64,000 nt of DNA from positions 1-64,000 of the forward strand of contig JAJPIT010000030.1 in NCBI GenBank assembly GCA_021324615.1. Reading direction: 5' to 3'. Every line of letters begins with the position of its first letter. Position 1 is the first letter of the stretch. Origin of the DNA: Terriglobia bacterium (GTDB lineage: Bacteria; Acidobacteriota; Terriglobia; Bryobacterales; Bryobacteraceae). Shown here piece by piece: positions 8,589 through 17,468 of this stretch. Under the pieces are notes generated by a model. The model was given only the letters and a program-made list of their open reading frames with translations, searched no databases and was not told the DNA's origin. The translations under genes and the position numbers were made by a program.

Positions 8589-11507
8589 ATGAAAATCGCT
8601 TGTGTCTTTTTCTCTCTCCTGATTCCGGCGGCCGCCGCGAAGTGGGAGGGAGCCTCCATTCATTCCTTCAGTTTTGAACCGAATCGGGGGCAGGCGGCGG
8701 ATGGGGCCGATTTTCTGGCGCATGCCGGCGCCGGAACCGTGTTTGTGCGCGGCGCGAAATTCACCATGATGGCGGGAACCAGCGGCGGGTTGCAGGTTGA
8801 GTTTACGGGCGCGAATCGATCCGCGCGCGGCGCCGGCATGGAGCCGCAACAGGGCGTGAGCAACTATCTCATCGGCAACAATTCGAGGACTTGGCTCCGC
8901 GGCGTTCCGCATTATTCCAAAGTTCGCTACGGGGGAATTTATCCGGGCGTGGATCTGATTTACTACTTCAATCAAGCAAACCTGGAGCAGGATTTCGTGA
9001 TCGCGCCCGGCGCCGATGTTTCGCGAATCGTGCTGCGAATCGACGGAGCAAGGCGCGTTGCTCTCGATTCCAACGGCGATCTTTTGATTGAGACCGAGGC
9101 CGGCACGGTGCGCGAGAAGAAACCGCTCACCTATCAGGAATCGGACGGACGCCGCGCGCCGGTCGAGGGGCGATACGTTGTTGACGGCCGGAATGTGCGT
9201 TTCGCAATCGGGAAATATGACGCGCGAAAGCCTCTGGTGATCGATCCGGTGATTCTGTTCTCGACCTATCTTGGCGGAGGCGGCAGCGATCAGCCGCAGT
9301 CGATCGCGGTAGACGCGCAGGGGAATGCGTATGTGACGGGTTGGACGACGTCCATGAATTTCCCCACCAAGGGCGCGCTTCAGCCGGCCAACGGCGGCGG
9401 CAATGACGTGTTCGTCACCAAGATCGACGGCGGCAGCGGCGCGATTCTGTATTCGACCTATCTGGGAGGAAGCGGCGACGACTTCGCCAGCCGCATCAAA
9501 GTGGATAGCGCCGGCGAGGCGGTGATTACCGGCACCACCTATTCGACGAATTTTCCCGCCTCCGGCGGCGTGCAGCGCAACTCCGGCGGCGGGATGACGG
9601 ATGCGTTCGTCGCGAAGCTCAATGCGGCGGGAAACGGGCTGGTTTTTTCCACTTATCTCGGCGGCCGCGGGATGGATGCGTCGTTCGCGCTGGATCTGGA
9701 CGCGCAGGGCAATATTTACGTCGGCGGGACAACGGATTCGCCGGACTTTCCGCTCTCGCATCCGGCGCTCCAGAACACTGTTGTGTCCGGCTTCGTGCAC
9801 GCGTTTCTCACGAAGATCAACCCGGCCGGGACGCAGCTTGTCTATTCCACCTATTTCGGCGGCAACGGTGCGGATGTGATCACAGCGCTCGCGGTGAACT
9901 CGCTTCAGGAGCCTTTTATTGTCGGCTATACGACATCGACGAACTACCCGACATCGCCTGACACCTCGCGTTGGCCTACGGAGTCGGGATTGATGGACGG
10001 CTTCATGGCACGCATCGCGGCGTCGGGATTCGCCATCGAATACATCTCCTACTATGGAGGGTCGCTCGACGATATGTGCACCGGTATCACGATCGAGCCG
10101 GACGACACCTCCACGGTGTATATCAGCGGGGTCACGGAGTCTCCCGACTTTCCGACGGCGACGGGCCTGCCCACCGGTCTTACGACGGGCAATGCGACTC
10201 CTTTCATCACCAAATTCGCGCTTCCGAACGAGATCGGCAGTTCGCTGCGCGCCGCCCAGAGGAACAAGGCCGATGATTACGATTGGTGGGTTCCCATCGA
10301 ACCGGCGCAAGATCCGGATTGGGACCAGTTGATCAAAGACCTCGAAAAGGACATCAAGGACACCGAAACCACCGAGAAGAATCTTCAGAAACTGATCAAG
10401 GACATCGAAGACAATCCACTGATCAAGAAATTGATCGAAACCGGACTCAATATCTGGGACATCATCGTGGATCTCTATCACCTGGTGACCTTCACGCCGC
10501 CGGAGGGTTCGAGCCGCAGCGGACCGCATCCATTGGCGACCTCTTCGGCGCCGCAGTTTCTGTTTGCGTACAGCTCGGTTGATGGAAGCCCGCTGCCCGC
10601 GCCACAATTCCCGTCCGGCGCGGCGGGAGCTTTGACCACGGTGACCGCGGGTGCGCTCGATTCCTCCGGCAATGTTTATCTGGCGGCGCAGACCACCGAC
10701 GCGACGCTTCCGGTTTCTCCCGCGGGAGCGCGGCCGGGCGCGGCCGTGCCCACCGGCTACGTGATCCGGCTGGCGGACACCGGCTCCAGCAACGGCCCCG
10801 TGATTACATCGGTGGCGAACGCGTTCGGCGGCAGCACGGTGATCGCGCCGAATACGTGGGTCGCGGTCAAGGGCGTCAATCTGGCGCCGGCAAATGATTC
10901 GCGAAGCTGGCAGATGTCCGATTTCATAAACAACCAGATGCCGACGTCGCTCGATGGCGTCAGGGTGACCATGAACGGAATCAATGCGTACGTCAGCTAC
11001 ATCAGCGCGGGGCAGGTGAACGTATTGACGCCGCCGAATCTGCCCTCCGGCTCGATTCAGGTGGTGGTGAACAACGGAAGCTCGGCAAGCTCCTCGTTTT
11101 CCACGCAAGGCGCGGCGATCTCGCCGTCGCTTTTCGTCTTCGGCGCCGGTCCGTATGTGGTGGCGACACACGCCAACTACACCGATATCGGACCGACGTC
11201 GCTTTATCCGGGGCTGACGACGCCCGCGCACGCCGGGGAAACGATCGTGGTTTACGCCAACGGATTCGGGCCGACGCTGACGCCGATCGTCGCGGGATCG
11301 GCGACGCAAGGCGGGACTCTGGCGACCATGCCGGTGGTTCAGATCGGCGGGCTCAACGCGAACATCGCCTATGCCGGACTTGCCGCGCCCGGGCTATATC
11401 AGTTCAACGTGCAGATTCCGTCCAACGCGCCGGTCGGGGATCAGACGATCGTGGTGCAGTATCAGGGTGCGAGCACGCAGAGCGGCGTTCTGCTGACGAT
11501 ACAGTAA
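8589..11507 (+). CDS. SBBP-repeat beta-propeller protein with TIGR03437-type C-terminus
   Basis: 972 aa, signal peptide (about 1-17, ending AAAAK). Residues of about 25-215 are the conserved N-terminal region of SBBP proteins ('FEPNRGQAADGADFL'). Five propeller repeats (about 220-505) are marked by STYLGG-type turns followed by 'GNAYVTG' or equivalent strands. Residues of about 560-635 are a highly charged helical insertion that breaks the beta pattern. The end (about 735-972) is the TIGR03437-type domain also found in the gene at 4756. ATG is preceded by GGAGG. Such proteins are secreted or surface-exposed, but no enzymatic role is known. The 10-base gap to the next, convergent gene leaves no room for a normal terminator. 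Confidence 0.85.
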   Translation: MKIACVFFSLLIPAAAAKWEGASIHSFSFEPNRGQAADGADFLAHAGAGTVFVRGAKFTMMAGTSGGLQVEFTGANRSARGAGMEPQQGVSNYLIGNNSRTWLRGVPHYSKVRYGGIYPGVDLIYYFNQANLEQDFVIAPGADVSRIVLRIDGARRVALDSNGDLLIETEAGTVREKKPLTYQESDGRRAPVEGRYVVDGRNVRFAIGKYDARKPLVIDPVILFSTYLGGGGSDQPQSIAVDAQGNAYVTGWTTSMNFPTKGALQPANGGGNDVFVTKIDGGSGAILYSTYLGGSGDDFASRIKVDSAGEAVITGTTYSTNFPASGGVQRNSGGGMTDAFVAKLNAAGNGLVFSTYLGGRGMDASFALDLDAQGNIYVGGTTDSPDFPLSHPALQNTVVSGFVHAFLTKINPAGTQLVYSTYFGGNGADVITALAVNSLQEPFIVGYTTSTNYPTSPDTSRWPTESGLMDGFMARIAASGFAIEYISYYGGSLDDMCTGITIEPDDTSTVYISGVTESPDFPTATGLPTGLTTGNATPFITKFALPNEIGSSLRAAQRNKADDYDWWVPIEPAQDPDWDQLIKDLEKDIKDTETTEKNLQKLIKDIEDNPLIKKLIETGLNIWDIIVDLYHLVTFTPPEGSSRSGPHPLATSSAPQFLFAYSSVDGSPLPAPQFPSGAAGALTTVTAGALDSSGNVYLAAQTTDATLPVSPAGARPGAAVPTGYVIRLADTGSSNGPVITSVANAFGGSTVIAPNTWVAVKGVNLAPANDSRSWQMSDFINNQMPTSLDGVRVTMNGINAYVSYISAGQVNVLTPPNLPSGSIQVVVNNGSSASSSFSTQGAAISPSLFVFGAGPYVVATHANYTDIGPTSLYPGLTTPAHAGETIVVYANGFGPTLTPIVAGSATQGGTLATMPVVQIGGLNANIAYAGLAAPGLYQFNVQIPSNAPVGDQTIVVQYQGASTQSGVLLTIQ

Positions 11508-11517
11508 GCGCGAAAGC

Positions 11518-12978
11518 TCAGCGCAGCCAACTGCTGTTGAACGCGCGTTGGAAGGAACTGGGGTGCGCGGCGGAAGGCTCTGGGGGAGCGGCATTGCCGC
11601 GACGATGGCGGCGGATGGCCGTCACCATCCAGCGGGTTCCTTCATAAGACCGCCAGTAGAGGTTGGCGCGGTAGGAGTCGCTGCGGAAGCTCAGGATTTC
11701 GCGGCGGACCAGCCGCTGGACAAATCTGCCGTGCTCGGGCAGCGGCTCCGAGCTGGCGACGGCCAGGCGCGGGCTGCCGCAGTCGTTCAGGCGGATGACG
11801 GCGAGGCGGCCGTCGGTGGTCATCAGATCGCCGGTGGCGTTATGCGCCGACAGCGGCGCTCCGGGGCGATCCCACCAATCGACCAGGCTGGTGCAGGAGG
11901 TAAACTGCAAATCGTAGGCGATCTTGTCCCGCTCGTGATCGATATCCTGTTCGATGCGGTGGGTCACGCCGGCGCTGTCGGGGCGCAGATAGGCGTAATC
12001 GACGTCACGGGTGGCGGCGCCGAGCCAGATCTCGCTGCCGTTCCAGGTTTGCGGCTGCTTCCAGATCCGCACATGATGGCGCTTGGCGATATCGTTCAGG
12101 TTTTTTTGCCAGGCCATATCGGGCGGGCGGTCGTCCAGGGTCTGGTGCGAGATCGGCGCGGCGGAGTAGCCGAGATTCTCGACGACGGCGCGGGCTCCGG
12201 CCAGGCGAGCGCGCATGGTGGCCGGGCTCGGCGGAGTCCATCCGGCGGCGCGGAAGGCCTGCTCGATCTGCTGGCGGGTGCCCAGGAAAATCACGTTGAT
12301 CAAATCCGAGGGGCGCCCGGCGCGCGAGAGGGTGCGATAGGGCATTTCCGCCACCAGTTGGCGAAGCTGCGCGTCCTCGGCGGGGGTGAGTTGTTCGCGG
12401 TGGTCCGGCCGGGCGAGGGAAAGCAGCGGTCCGGTCAAGGCCAGGGTGAGCTCGGACCCGGCGGGATAGTAAATTTCCGGCTCCGGCACGTGAACCAGAG
12501 CCAGTTTGGCCACCAGCAGCGCGACGTGGGCGTGCAGCTCCCAGGCGAGCACCGTGCGGATGTATCCGCTGACGCGGTAGCCGATGCTGGCGGTGGAGCG
12601 GACGCCTAAAATTCTGCCCTCGGCGGTGACGCGCTCCCGGCTGTTATCGACTTCCAAGACGCGGCTGGCGAGCGGCGAGGCGGCGCCGCCGGGCTGGATC
12701 AGCCGATCGAAAGCCAGCTCGAGCGTGGCGGTCTCATGCTTGAGCCCCAAGCCGACGCGCTTGACGCTTTGCACGCGCCCCAACACCGAACTGCCCTCGG
12801 GCAGGAGGATTTCGCCATCGGGCGCCAACACCGGAGCGATCAGGACTCCGTTCACCGGGTCGCCGGGCTGGCTGGCGTAGGATCCGACGGGGGTGGTGAG
12901 CCGGATATGCAGTTGCGTGCCGGCCGGCATCTGACGCAACCCCATCAGAGTCACGGCGAGCGCCGCCAGCGAATACAT
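11518..12978 (-). CDS. LssY_C-domain exported or membrane-anchored protein
   Basis: 486 aa. A short hydrophobic N-terminus (MYSLAALAVTLMGL) is followed by a beta-rich region (about 20-135, 'GTQLHIRLTTPVGSYASQPG') resembling the TrbI/conjugal-barrel-like domain of acidobacterial exported proteins. Residues of about 215-335 match the LssY C-terminal domain ('DLINVIFLGTRQQIEQAF', then AAGW and a later RHHVRIWK segment). The function of LssY_C is not established. ATG 12978 lies five bases after a TATAGA hexamer with no Shine-Dalgarno. It is divergent from the ACP/KAS genes. Domain assignment is from remembered motifs and should be treated as probable. Confidence 0.6.
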   Translation of the reverse strand: MYSLAALAVTLMGLRQMPAGTQLHIRLTTPVGSYASQPGDPVNGVLIAPVLAPDGEILLPEGSSVLGRVQSVKRVGLGLKHETATLELAFDRLIQPGGAASPLASRVLEVDNSRERVTAEGRILGVRSTASIGYRVSGYIRTVLAWELHAHVALLVAKLALVHVPEPEIYYPAGSELTLALTGPLLSLARPDHREQLTPAEDAQLRQLVAEMPYRTLSRAGRPSDLINVIFLGTRQQIEQAFRAAGWTPPSPATMRARLAGARAVVENLGYSAAPISHQTLDDRPPDMAWQKNLNDIAKRHHVRIWKQPQTWNGSEIWLGAATRDVDYAYLRPDSAGVTHRIEQDIDHERDKIAYDLQFTSCTSLVDWWDRPGAPLSAHNATGDLMTTDGRLAVIRLNDCGSPRLAVASSEPLPEHGRFVQRLVRREILSFRSDSYRANLYWRSYEGTRWMVTAIRRHRRGNAAPPEPSAAHPSSFQRAFNSSWLR

Positions 12979-12983
12979 AGATC

Positions 12984-12989
12984 TCTATA
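12984..12989 (-). promoter_or_regulatory. -10 hexamer for a probable leaderless transcript
   Basis: TATAGA on the minus strand, five bases upstream of the ATG at 12978. No Shine-Dalgarno fits between them. Confidence 0.35.
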
Positions 12990-13037
12990 GTATTCCACTT
13001 CGCGGGCATTTTCGCGCTTCGCCGGCGGCTCTTTTGT

Positions 13038-13043
13038 TAGAAT
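13038..13043 (+). promoter_or_regulatory. -10 element for the ACP-KAS-GT2 cluster
   Basis: TAGAAT ends 11 bases before the ACP start codon. There is no purine-rich ribosome binding site between, so the leader would be only a few bases. Confidence 0.35.
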
Positions 13044-13054
13044 AGCTACACCAA

Positions 13055-13291
13055 ATGACCCTTCAAGAGCGGATCCAGGCGGTGATCCGGAGCGTGGCCC
13101 GGAAGCCCGCCCCGGCGGACCCGGAAGAATCCCTGTTTGAGTCCGGCGTACTGGACTCGTTCGCCCTGCCCGACATGGTGAGCGCGATCGAGAAGGAGTT
13201 CGGCATTCAGGTGCCGGACGCGGACTTAAATCCACGGAAGTTTGATTCGGTGGCGCGTATCGCCGGCTACATCGAAGAGCGCGCGTCCTGA
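13055..13291 (+). CDS. stand-alone acyl carrier protein
   Basis: 78 aa. It has the four-helix ACP layout with the phosphopantetheine attachment motif 'GVLDSFALPDMV', Ser35 being the expected carrier residue (DSF instead of the usual DSL). The protein is acidic around helix II. The KAS III-like gene follows after 3 bases, then a glycosyltransferase, so it most likely carries the acyl chain handled by that synthase homologue rather than being the housekeeping FabF/FabH partner (no fabD/fabG nearby). A PP-binding fold is clear; the acyl group is unknown. Confidence 0.88.
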   Translation: MTLQERIQAVIRSVARKPAPADPEESLFESGVLDSFALPDMVSAIEKEFGIQVPDADLNPRKFDSVARIAGYIEERAS

Positions 13292-13294
13292 TCC

Positions 13295-14218
13295 ATGGCC
13301 TTTTTGAGAGCTGTGGGCCGCTTTGTGCCGGAGCGGGTGGTGGCCAATGCGGAGCTCGCGGCCCGGCTGGGCTGTGAGCCGGCGTGGATTCGCGAGGTTT
13401 CGGGCATCGTGGAGCGGCGCTACGGGTCGGAGAGCGTGGTCGAGATGGCCACGCTGGCGGCGGCGGACTGCCTGGCGCAAGCCGGCGTTGAGGCGTCCTC
13501 GATCGGCTGCGTGATCGTTTCCAGCGGATCGGCGCAGCGGCGATTTCCGGGACCCGCGGCGGAAACGGCGGCCCGGCTGGGAATCGGCGGCGCGCCGGCG
13601 ATCGATCTGCCGGTGGCCAGCGCGGGATCGTTGTTCGCGATGGCGCTGGCGGCGGATCTGGCCGGCCGCTTCGGGCGCGTGCTGGTCATCGCGTCGGAAA
13701 AAATGTCGGCGGTGATGGAAGGGGCCGCGCCCGACCGCAACACGGCGATTCTGTTTGGCGACGGCGCGGGCGCCTGCCTGGTGGATGCGGCGGAGGGTTG
13801 GGCAAGAATCGAGAATTTCAAGCTGCACTCCGACGGAGCCTTCGCCGATCATCTGCGGCTCGACTTCAACCAGGGGCTGCACATGGACGGCCGCACCGTG
13901 ATCCTGCAAGCCGCGCGAAAAATTCCGGCGGCGATCCGCGAAGTTCTGCAAGCCGCGGGCCTTGCGCCCGCGGACGTCTCCGCGTTCCTGATGCATCAGG
14001 CCAATCAGAACCTGATCGTGAAGGTTGCGCAGGCGCTGGAGGCGCCGCCGGAGAAGTTTTATTCCAACATCGCCCGCTACGGCAACACCTCCTCGGCGTC
14101 GATGTTGATTGCGGCGGCGGAGTGGCGGAGGGAAAATCCTCAAGCGGGCGGGCCGGTGGTGTTTGCCGCCTTCGGGGCGGGATTTCACTGGGGCGCGCTG
14201 CTCGCGCTAGGCTCATAG
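13295..14218 (+). CDS. KAS III (FabH)-like protein with Ser in place of catalytic Cys
   Basis: 307 aa, normal FabH length, two thiolase-like halves. The catalytic triad His and Asn are kept: H234 in 'LMHQANQNL' and N264 in 'YGNTSSASM'. The nucleophile position, aligned with FabH 'FDVAAACAGF', reads 'IDLPVASAGS', so Cys is replaced by Ser109 (codon AGC, 13619-13621). Cys-less KAS III relatives include DpsC, which uses Ser, and other members that act as acyltransferases rather than condensing enzymes. With an ACP immediately upstream and a GT2 gene downstream, an acyltransferase or esterification role on a sugar or lipid is a reasonable inference. It could also be catalytically dead. Confidence 0.85.
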   Translation: MAFLRAVGRFVPERVVANAELAARLGCEPAWIREVSGIVERRYGSESVVEMATLAAADCLAQAGVEASSIGCVIVSSGSAQRRFPGPAAETAARLGIGGAPAIDLPVASAGSLFAMALAADLAGRFGRVLVIASEKMSAVMEGAAPDRNTAILFGDGAGACLVDAAEGWARIENFKLHSDGAFADHLRLDFNQGLHMDGRTVILQAARKIPAAIREVLQAAGLAPADVSAFLMHQANQNLIVKVAQALEAPPEKFYSNIARYGNTSSASMLIAAAEWRRENPQAGGPVVFAAFGAGFHWGALLALGS

Positions 14219-14220
14219 GA

Positions 14221-14967
14221 TTGGATTCGGTCTCGATCGTCGTTCCCGCGTATAACGAAGAGCGGCGCCTGCCCTCGACGCTGGCGTCGCTGGCGGCTTA
14301 CCTGGACCGGAAGAAGTTCGGGTTTTCGGAGATCATCGTGGTCGATGACGGCTCGCGCGACGGGACCGCGGCGCTGGTGGAGAACTCGAAATATCGCGGG
14401 CTGCGGCTGCTGCGCAATCCGGGCAACCGCGGCAAGGGCTACACGGTGCGGCACGGGATGCTCGAAGCGGCGGGCGAATGGATTTTATATACCGACGCCG
14501 ATCTGTCGGCGCCGATTGAGGAGCTGGACAAGCTGCTGGAGGCGGTGCGGCGGGAGAGCGCGCAGGTGGCGATCGGGTCGCGCGCGCTGGACCGCTCGCT
14601 GGTGGGGGTGCATCAATCGGCGTTCCGGGAGCTGTCCGGGCGGGCGTTCAACCTGGTGATGCGCGTCGTCACCGGCCTGCCGTTCCTGGACACGCAATGC
14701 GGCTTCAAGCTGTTCCATGCCGAGGCGGCGCGGGCCATTTTTTCCCGCCAGACGCTGGACGGCTTCAGCTTCGACGTGGAAGACCTGGTGATCGCCAAGC
14801 AACTGGGGATCAAGGCCATCGAGGTTCCGGTGGTCTGGAACAACGTCGAAGGGACCAAAGTCGGGGCGTTTTCGGGCGCGGCGTCCTTTGCGGCGCTGAT
14901 TGGAATCCGCTGGAAGGCGCTGTGCGGGGCCTACGCGGAACGGGGGCGGAACGGCCCGCGCCAATAG
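14221..14967 (+). CDS. GT2 glycosyltransferase, dolichyl-phosphate glucosyltransferase (ALG5)-like
   Basis: 248 aa. GT-A fold: 'SIVVPAYNEERRLPSTL' at residues 4-20, nucleotide-sugar DD at 42-43 (VVDDGS) and the metal-binding DAD at 92-94. The C-terminal half has 'DTQCGFKLF' and 'GFSFDVEDL', typical of polyprenyl-phosphate glucose/mannose transferases. It would move a sugar from a nucleotide donor to a polyprenyl phosphate at the cytoplasmic face. No C-terminal membrane helices are present. The start is TTG two bases after the KAS stop; no upstream ATG exists in frame short of the KAS gene. Probably co-transcribed with ACP and KAS. Confidence 0.82.
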   Translation: MDSVSIVVPAYNEERRLPSTLASLAAYLDRKKFGFSEIIVVDDGSRDGTAALVENSKYRGLRLLRNPGNRGKGYTVRHGMLEAAGEWILYTDADLSAPIEELDKLLEAVRRESAQVAIGSRALDRSLVGVHQSAFRELSGRAFNLVMRVVTGLPFLDTQCGFKLFHAEAARAIFSRQTLDGFSFDVEDLVIAKQLGIKAIEVPVVWNNVEGTKVGAFSGAASFAALIGIRWKALCGAYAERGRNGPRQ

Positions 14968-14974
14968 CGGCGGC

Positions 14975-15973
14975 TCAGCGTCCCACGATCACGATTTGAA
15001 AACTGTCGGGAACCGGCTGCGGGCGTCCTTTCTTTCCATCCTTGGCCGGCGCTGGCGGGCCGAACTCCGCCGCCGGGAGATAGAGCTTGTGCGCTTTCTG
15101 GTCGGCGCCGATGGTCCGCGCGCCGCGCATCGTGGGGATGGTGGCCAGGGCGGCGAATTTTCCGGGCGAAGTTTCGCCGACCATGGTGATGGTGCCGTCG
15201 CGGCCGTTGGCGCTGAAGGCGTAGCCGTCGTCGTAGGCGACGCCATCCGGACCCTGGCCGATTTCCACCTGCGCGAGGACCTTGCCGGCGGCCGGATCGC
15301 TGACGATCATCATTTTGTTATCGCAAACCGAATACAGCCGCCCCTTGGGATCGATGGTCAAGCCGCTGGGGCTGTCGCAGGGAGCGATGGAGTAGCGGCG
15401 CGAAACCAGCGCGTTGCGGGCATCCAGCACCACGATTTCGTTGGTGTCCTCGATGTTGGCGTAAACGTTTCCCTTGCCGTCCACCTGTGAAAATTCAGGC
15501 TTGCCGTTCAGCGGGATCGATGAAGTGATGACGTTGCCGGTTTTGGCGTCGATGGCGGTGGAGTCCTTGCTGCGCCCGTTGAAGGTGAAGACGCGGTGGG
15601 TGGCCGGCTCGTAGATGATTGAGTCCGGATTCTGGCCGGTTTTGATCCGGCTCAGCACTTTCAGAGTCTTGATATCGAAGACGGTGACGTCGTTATCGCG
15701 GCCGTTGCTGGTAAATCCCTTGCCGAGGTCGGGCGCGATGGCGATTCCGTGCACGCCGTTGGTATCGGGAATGGTGCCGGCGATTTTGTCCGTGTTGGTA
15801 TCGATCACCTCGGTCTGCGTGCCGTGCGAGACGTAGAGGCGGTGATTGGCGCTGTCGACATAGACGTAGTCCCAACTTCCGGGTCCGCCGACCTTGATGT
15901 GGCCGACGACTTTGTAAGCCGGCGGAGCGGCGATGGCCGCGGCGGCGAAAAGCAGCAAGATGGAGGTTTTCAT
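14975..15973 (-). CDS. exported YncE-like (YVTN) beta-propeller protein
   Basis: 332 aa. Signal peptide (about 1-15, AAAAIAA). Repeated blades contain phrases such as 'NHRLYVSHG', 'ATHRVFTFNGR' and 'GYAFSANGRDGT', the pattern of seven-bladed YncE/NHL-like propellers. YncE proteins are periplasmic and some bind DNA or partner proteins, but none has an agreed enzymatic role. ATG with GGAGCCACCC upstream. It is convergent with the glycosyltransferase (7-base gap). Binding target unknown. Confidence 0.78.
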   Translation of the reverse strand: MKTSILLLFAAAAIAAPPAYKVVGHIKVGGPGSWDYVYVDSANHRLYVSHGTQTEVIDTNTDKIAGTIPDTNGVHGIAIAPDLGKGFTSNGRDNDVTVFDIKTLKVLSRIKTGQNPDSIIYEPATHRVFTFNGRSKDSTAIDAKTGNVITSSIPLNGKPEFSQVDGKGNVYANIEDTNEIVVLDARNALVSRRYSIAPCDSPSGLTIDPKGRLYSVCDNKMMIVSDPAAGKVLAQVEIGQGPDGVAYDDGYAFSANGRDGTITMVGETSPGKFAALATIPTMRGARTIGADQKAHKLYLPAAEFGPPAPAKDGKKGRPQPVPDSFQIVIVGR

Positions 15974-16061
15974 GGGTGGCTCCTTGTCCCGGCCGTTACG
16001 GCGCGTGATGAGACTCTAAATCATAGCCGCGGAAGCTGAAGATTTGCTGAAGGGGGGCGAA

Positions 16062-17465
16062 TCAGCCGGTATTTTCCAGGCGACGGAGCGCCCCAGGCTC
16101 GCAGGCGCCGCCGGCGTGGGAGGCGGGCGCGCCGATTGCGAGGCCCGGGCGCGCAGGGAACTTGACTTGAAACACCGATCCCTCGCCGACCCGGCTGCGG
16201 ACCTCGATTTGGGCGCCGTGCGCCTTGGCGATGCTTTCGGCCAGGGACAATCCCAGGCCGTAGCCGCCGCCGGCGCGGGCGCGGTCGGCGCGGTAGAAGC
16301 GCTTGAAGATATGGGGCAGATCGGCGGCGGCGATGCCCACGCCGGAGTCCTCTACGGCGACCACCACGTGCGCGCCGGAGCGCGCGGCGCGGACCCACAC
16401 CTGCCCGCCGTCGAGGGAATACTTCACCGCGTTATCGACCAGCAGCATGAGCAGGCGGTGCAGGGCGGGCGCGTTGGCGGAGATGAGTAGCGGATCTTCG
16501 CCCGCGATGGGGTCGATCCGGATGCCGCGCAGCCCGGCGAGGCCGGCCATTTCGCCGCACACCGCCTGGATCACCTGGCGCACGTCCACCGGCGACAGGG
16601 GCATTTCCACGGTTCCGGTGTCGCTTCGCGCCAGGACCAGCAGGTCCTCGACCAGGCGCGTGAGGCGCTCGGTTTCGGCGCCGATCTCGCGCAGCGCGCC
16701 GCGGTAGACCTCCGGCTCACGGGCGCGGCGCAGCGCCAGCTCGGCCGTGGTGCGAATGACGGCGAGCGGGGTGCGCAGCTCGTGCGAGGCGTCGGCGACG
16801 AACTGCGACAGCGTGCGCACGGCCGCTTCCAGCCGGTCCAGCATCTGGTTCAAAACGCGACTGAGCCGCGCGATCTCGCCGCCGGCGGCGGGAACCGGGA
16901 GGCGCTCGGACAGATTCTCGATGCTGATGGCGTGCGCCGCCGCGGCGATCTGATCCACCGGCGCCAGCGCGCGGCGGCTGAGCCAGGCGCCGCCGAGGGA
17001 GGCGATGGCGATGACCGCCGGGATCAGGCTGAGCAGAAGCCAGCGCGCCAGATCGAGCGTGTGCAAGACCATTTCGAGCGGCTCGCCGGCGGTGAGGTGA
17101 TAGTGTTCGCCGTGCAGCGTGAAGTCGCGGCTGATGACGCGAAACGGGGCCGCCGCGGGCGCCGGCCGGTCCGGATAATCGAAGGCGAATCCCCGGTCGG
17201 AGCGCAGCCGCAGGTAACTTTCCGGCGGAAGGGCCTGGCAAAACTCCTGGAGTTCGTCCTTGAGAGTGGGACCGGAGAAGTGGGCCGATTCCGCGGTGAA
17301 GTAGCGCTCGAAGCGGTCGGCGCGGCCCGCCAGGTCCTGATCCAGGTCGTGCATCAGGCGCTGGCGCAATCCGAACCACAGCAGCGCGGCGAACAAGGCG
17401 AGCGCCGCGGCGAGGACCGCCGCGTACCAGGCGGTGAGGCGGAAGCGGAGGGAGCGGGCGCGCAC
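16062..17465 (-). CDS. membrane sensor histidine kinase (OmpR partner class)
   Basis: 467 aa. Two membrane segments (about 11-31 and 143-163) bracket a periplasmic sensor of about 110 residues. HAMP (about 165-217) is followed by a HisKA box with H228 ('VADASHELRTPL'), the N box with N345 ('LVDNAVKYS'), and G boxes 'DSGVGIA' and 'GYGLGLSLAE'. The start is GTG, three bases after the response-regulator stop, so the pair is one operon. The sensor domain has no recognisable ligand motif. Position next to the divergent TolC/RND efflux genes suggests that it senses a toxic compound or envelope stress and controls that operon. Confidence 0.9.
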   Translation of the reverse strand: MRARSLRFRLTAWYAAVLAAALALFAALLWFGLRQRLMHDLDQDLAGRADRFERYFTAESAHFSGPTLKDELQEFCQALPPESYLRLRSDRGFAFDYPDRPAPAAAPFRVISRDFTLHGEHYHLTAGEPLEMVLHTLDLARWLLLSLIPAVIAIASLGGAWLSRRALAPVDQIAAAAHAISIENLSERLPVPAAGGEIARLSRVLNQMLDRLEAAVRTLSQFVADASHELRTPLAVIRTTAELALRRAREPEVYRGALREIGAETERLTRLVEDLLVLARSDTGTVEMPLSPVDVRQVIQAVCGEMAGLAGLRGIRIDPIAGEDPLLISANAPALHRLLMLLVDNAVKYSLDGGQVWVRAARSGAHVVVAVEDSGVGIAAADLPHIFKRFYRADRARAGGGYGLGLSLAESIAKAHGAQIEVRSRVGEGSVFQVKFPARPGLAIGAPASHAGGACEPGALRRLENTG

Positions 17466-17468
17466 GGG

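Noticed and set aside
8541-11309. Minus-strand open frame continuing upstream of the M1 peptidase (would give a 1715-aa protein)
   Set aside because: It is antisense to the SBBP/TIGR03437 gene, is Arg/His-rich without domain features, and the peptidase has its own signal peptide at 8540.
13055-14967. Polyketide or complete fatty-acid biosynthesis cluster
   Set aside because: Only ACP, one KAS III-like protein and a glycosyltransferase are present; no KR, DH, ER, AT or modular enzyme.
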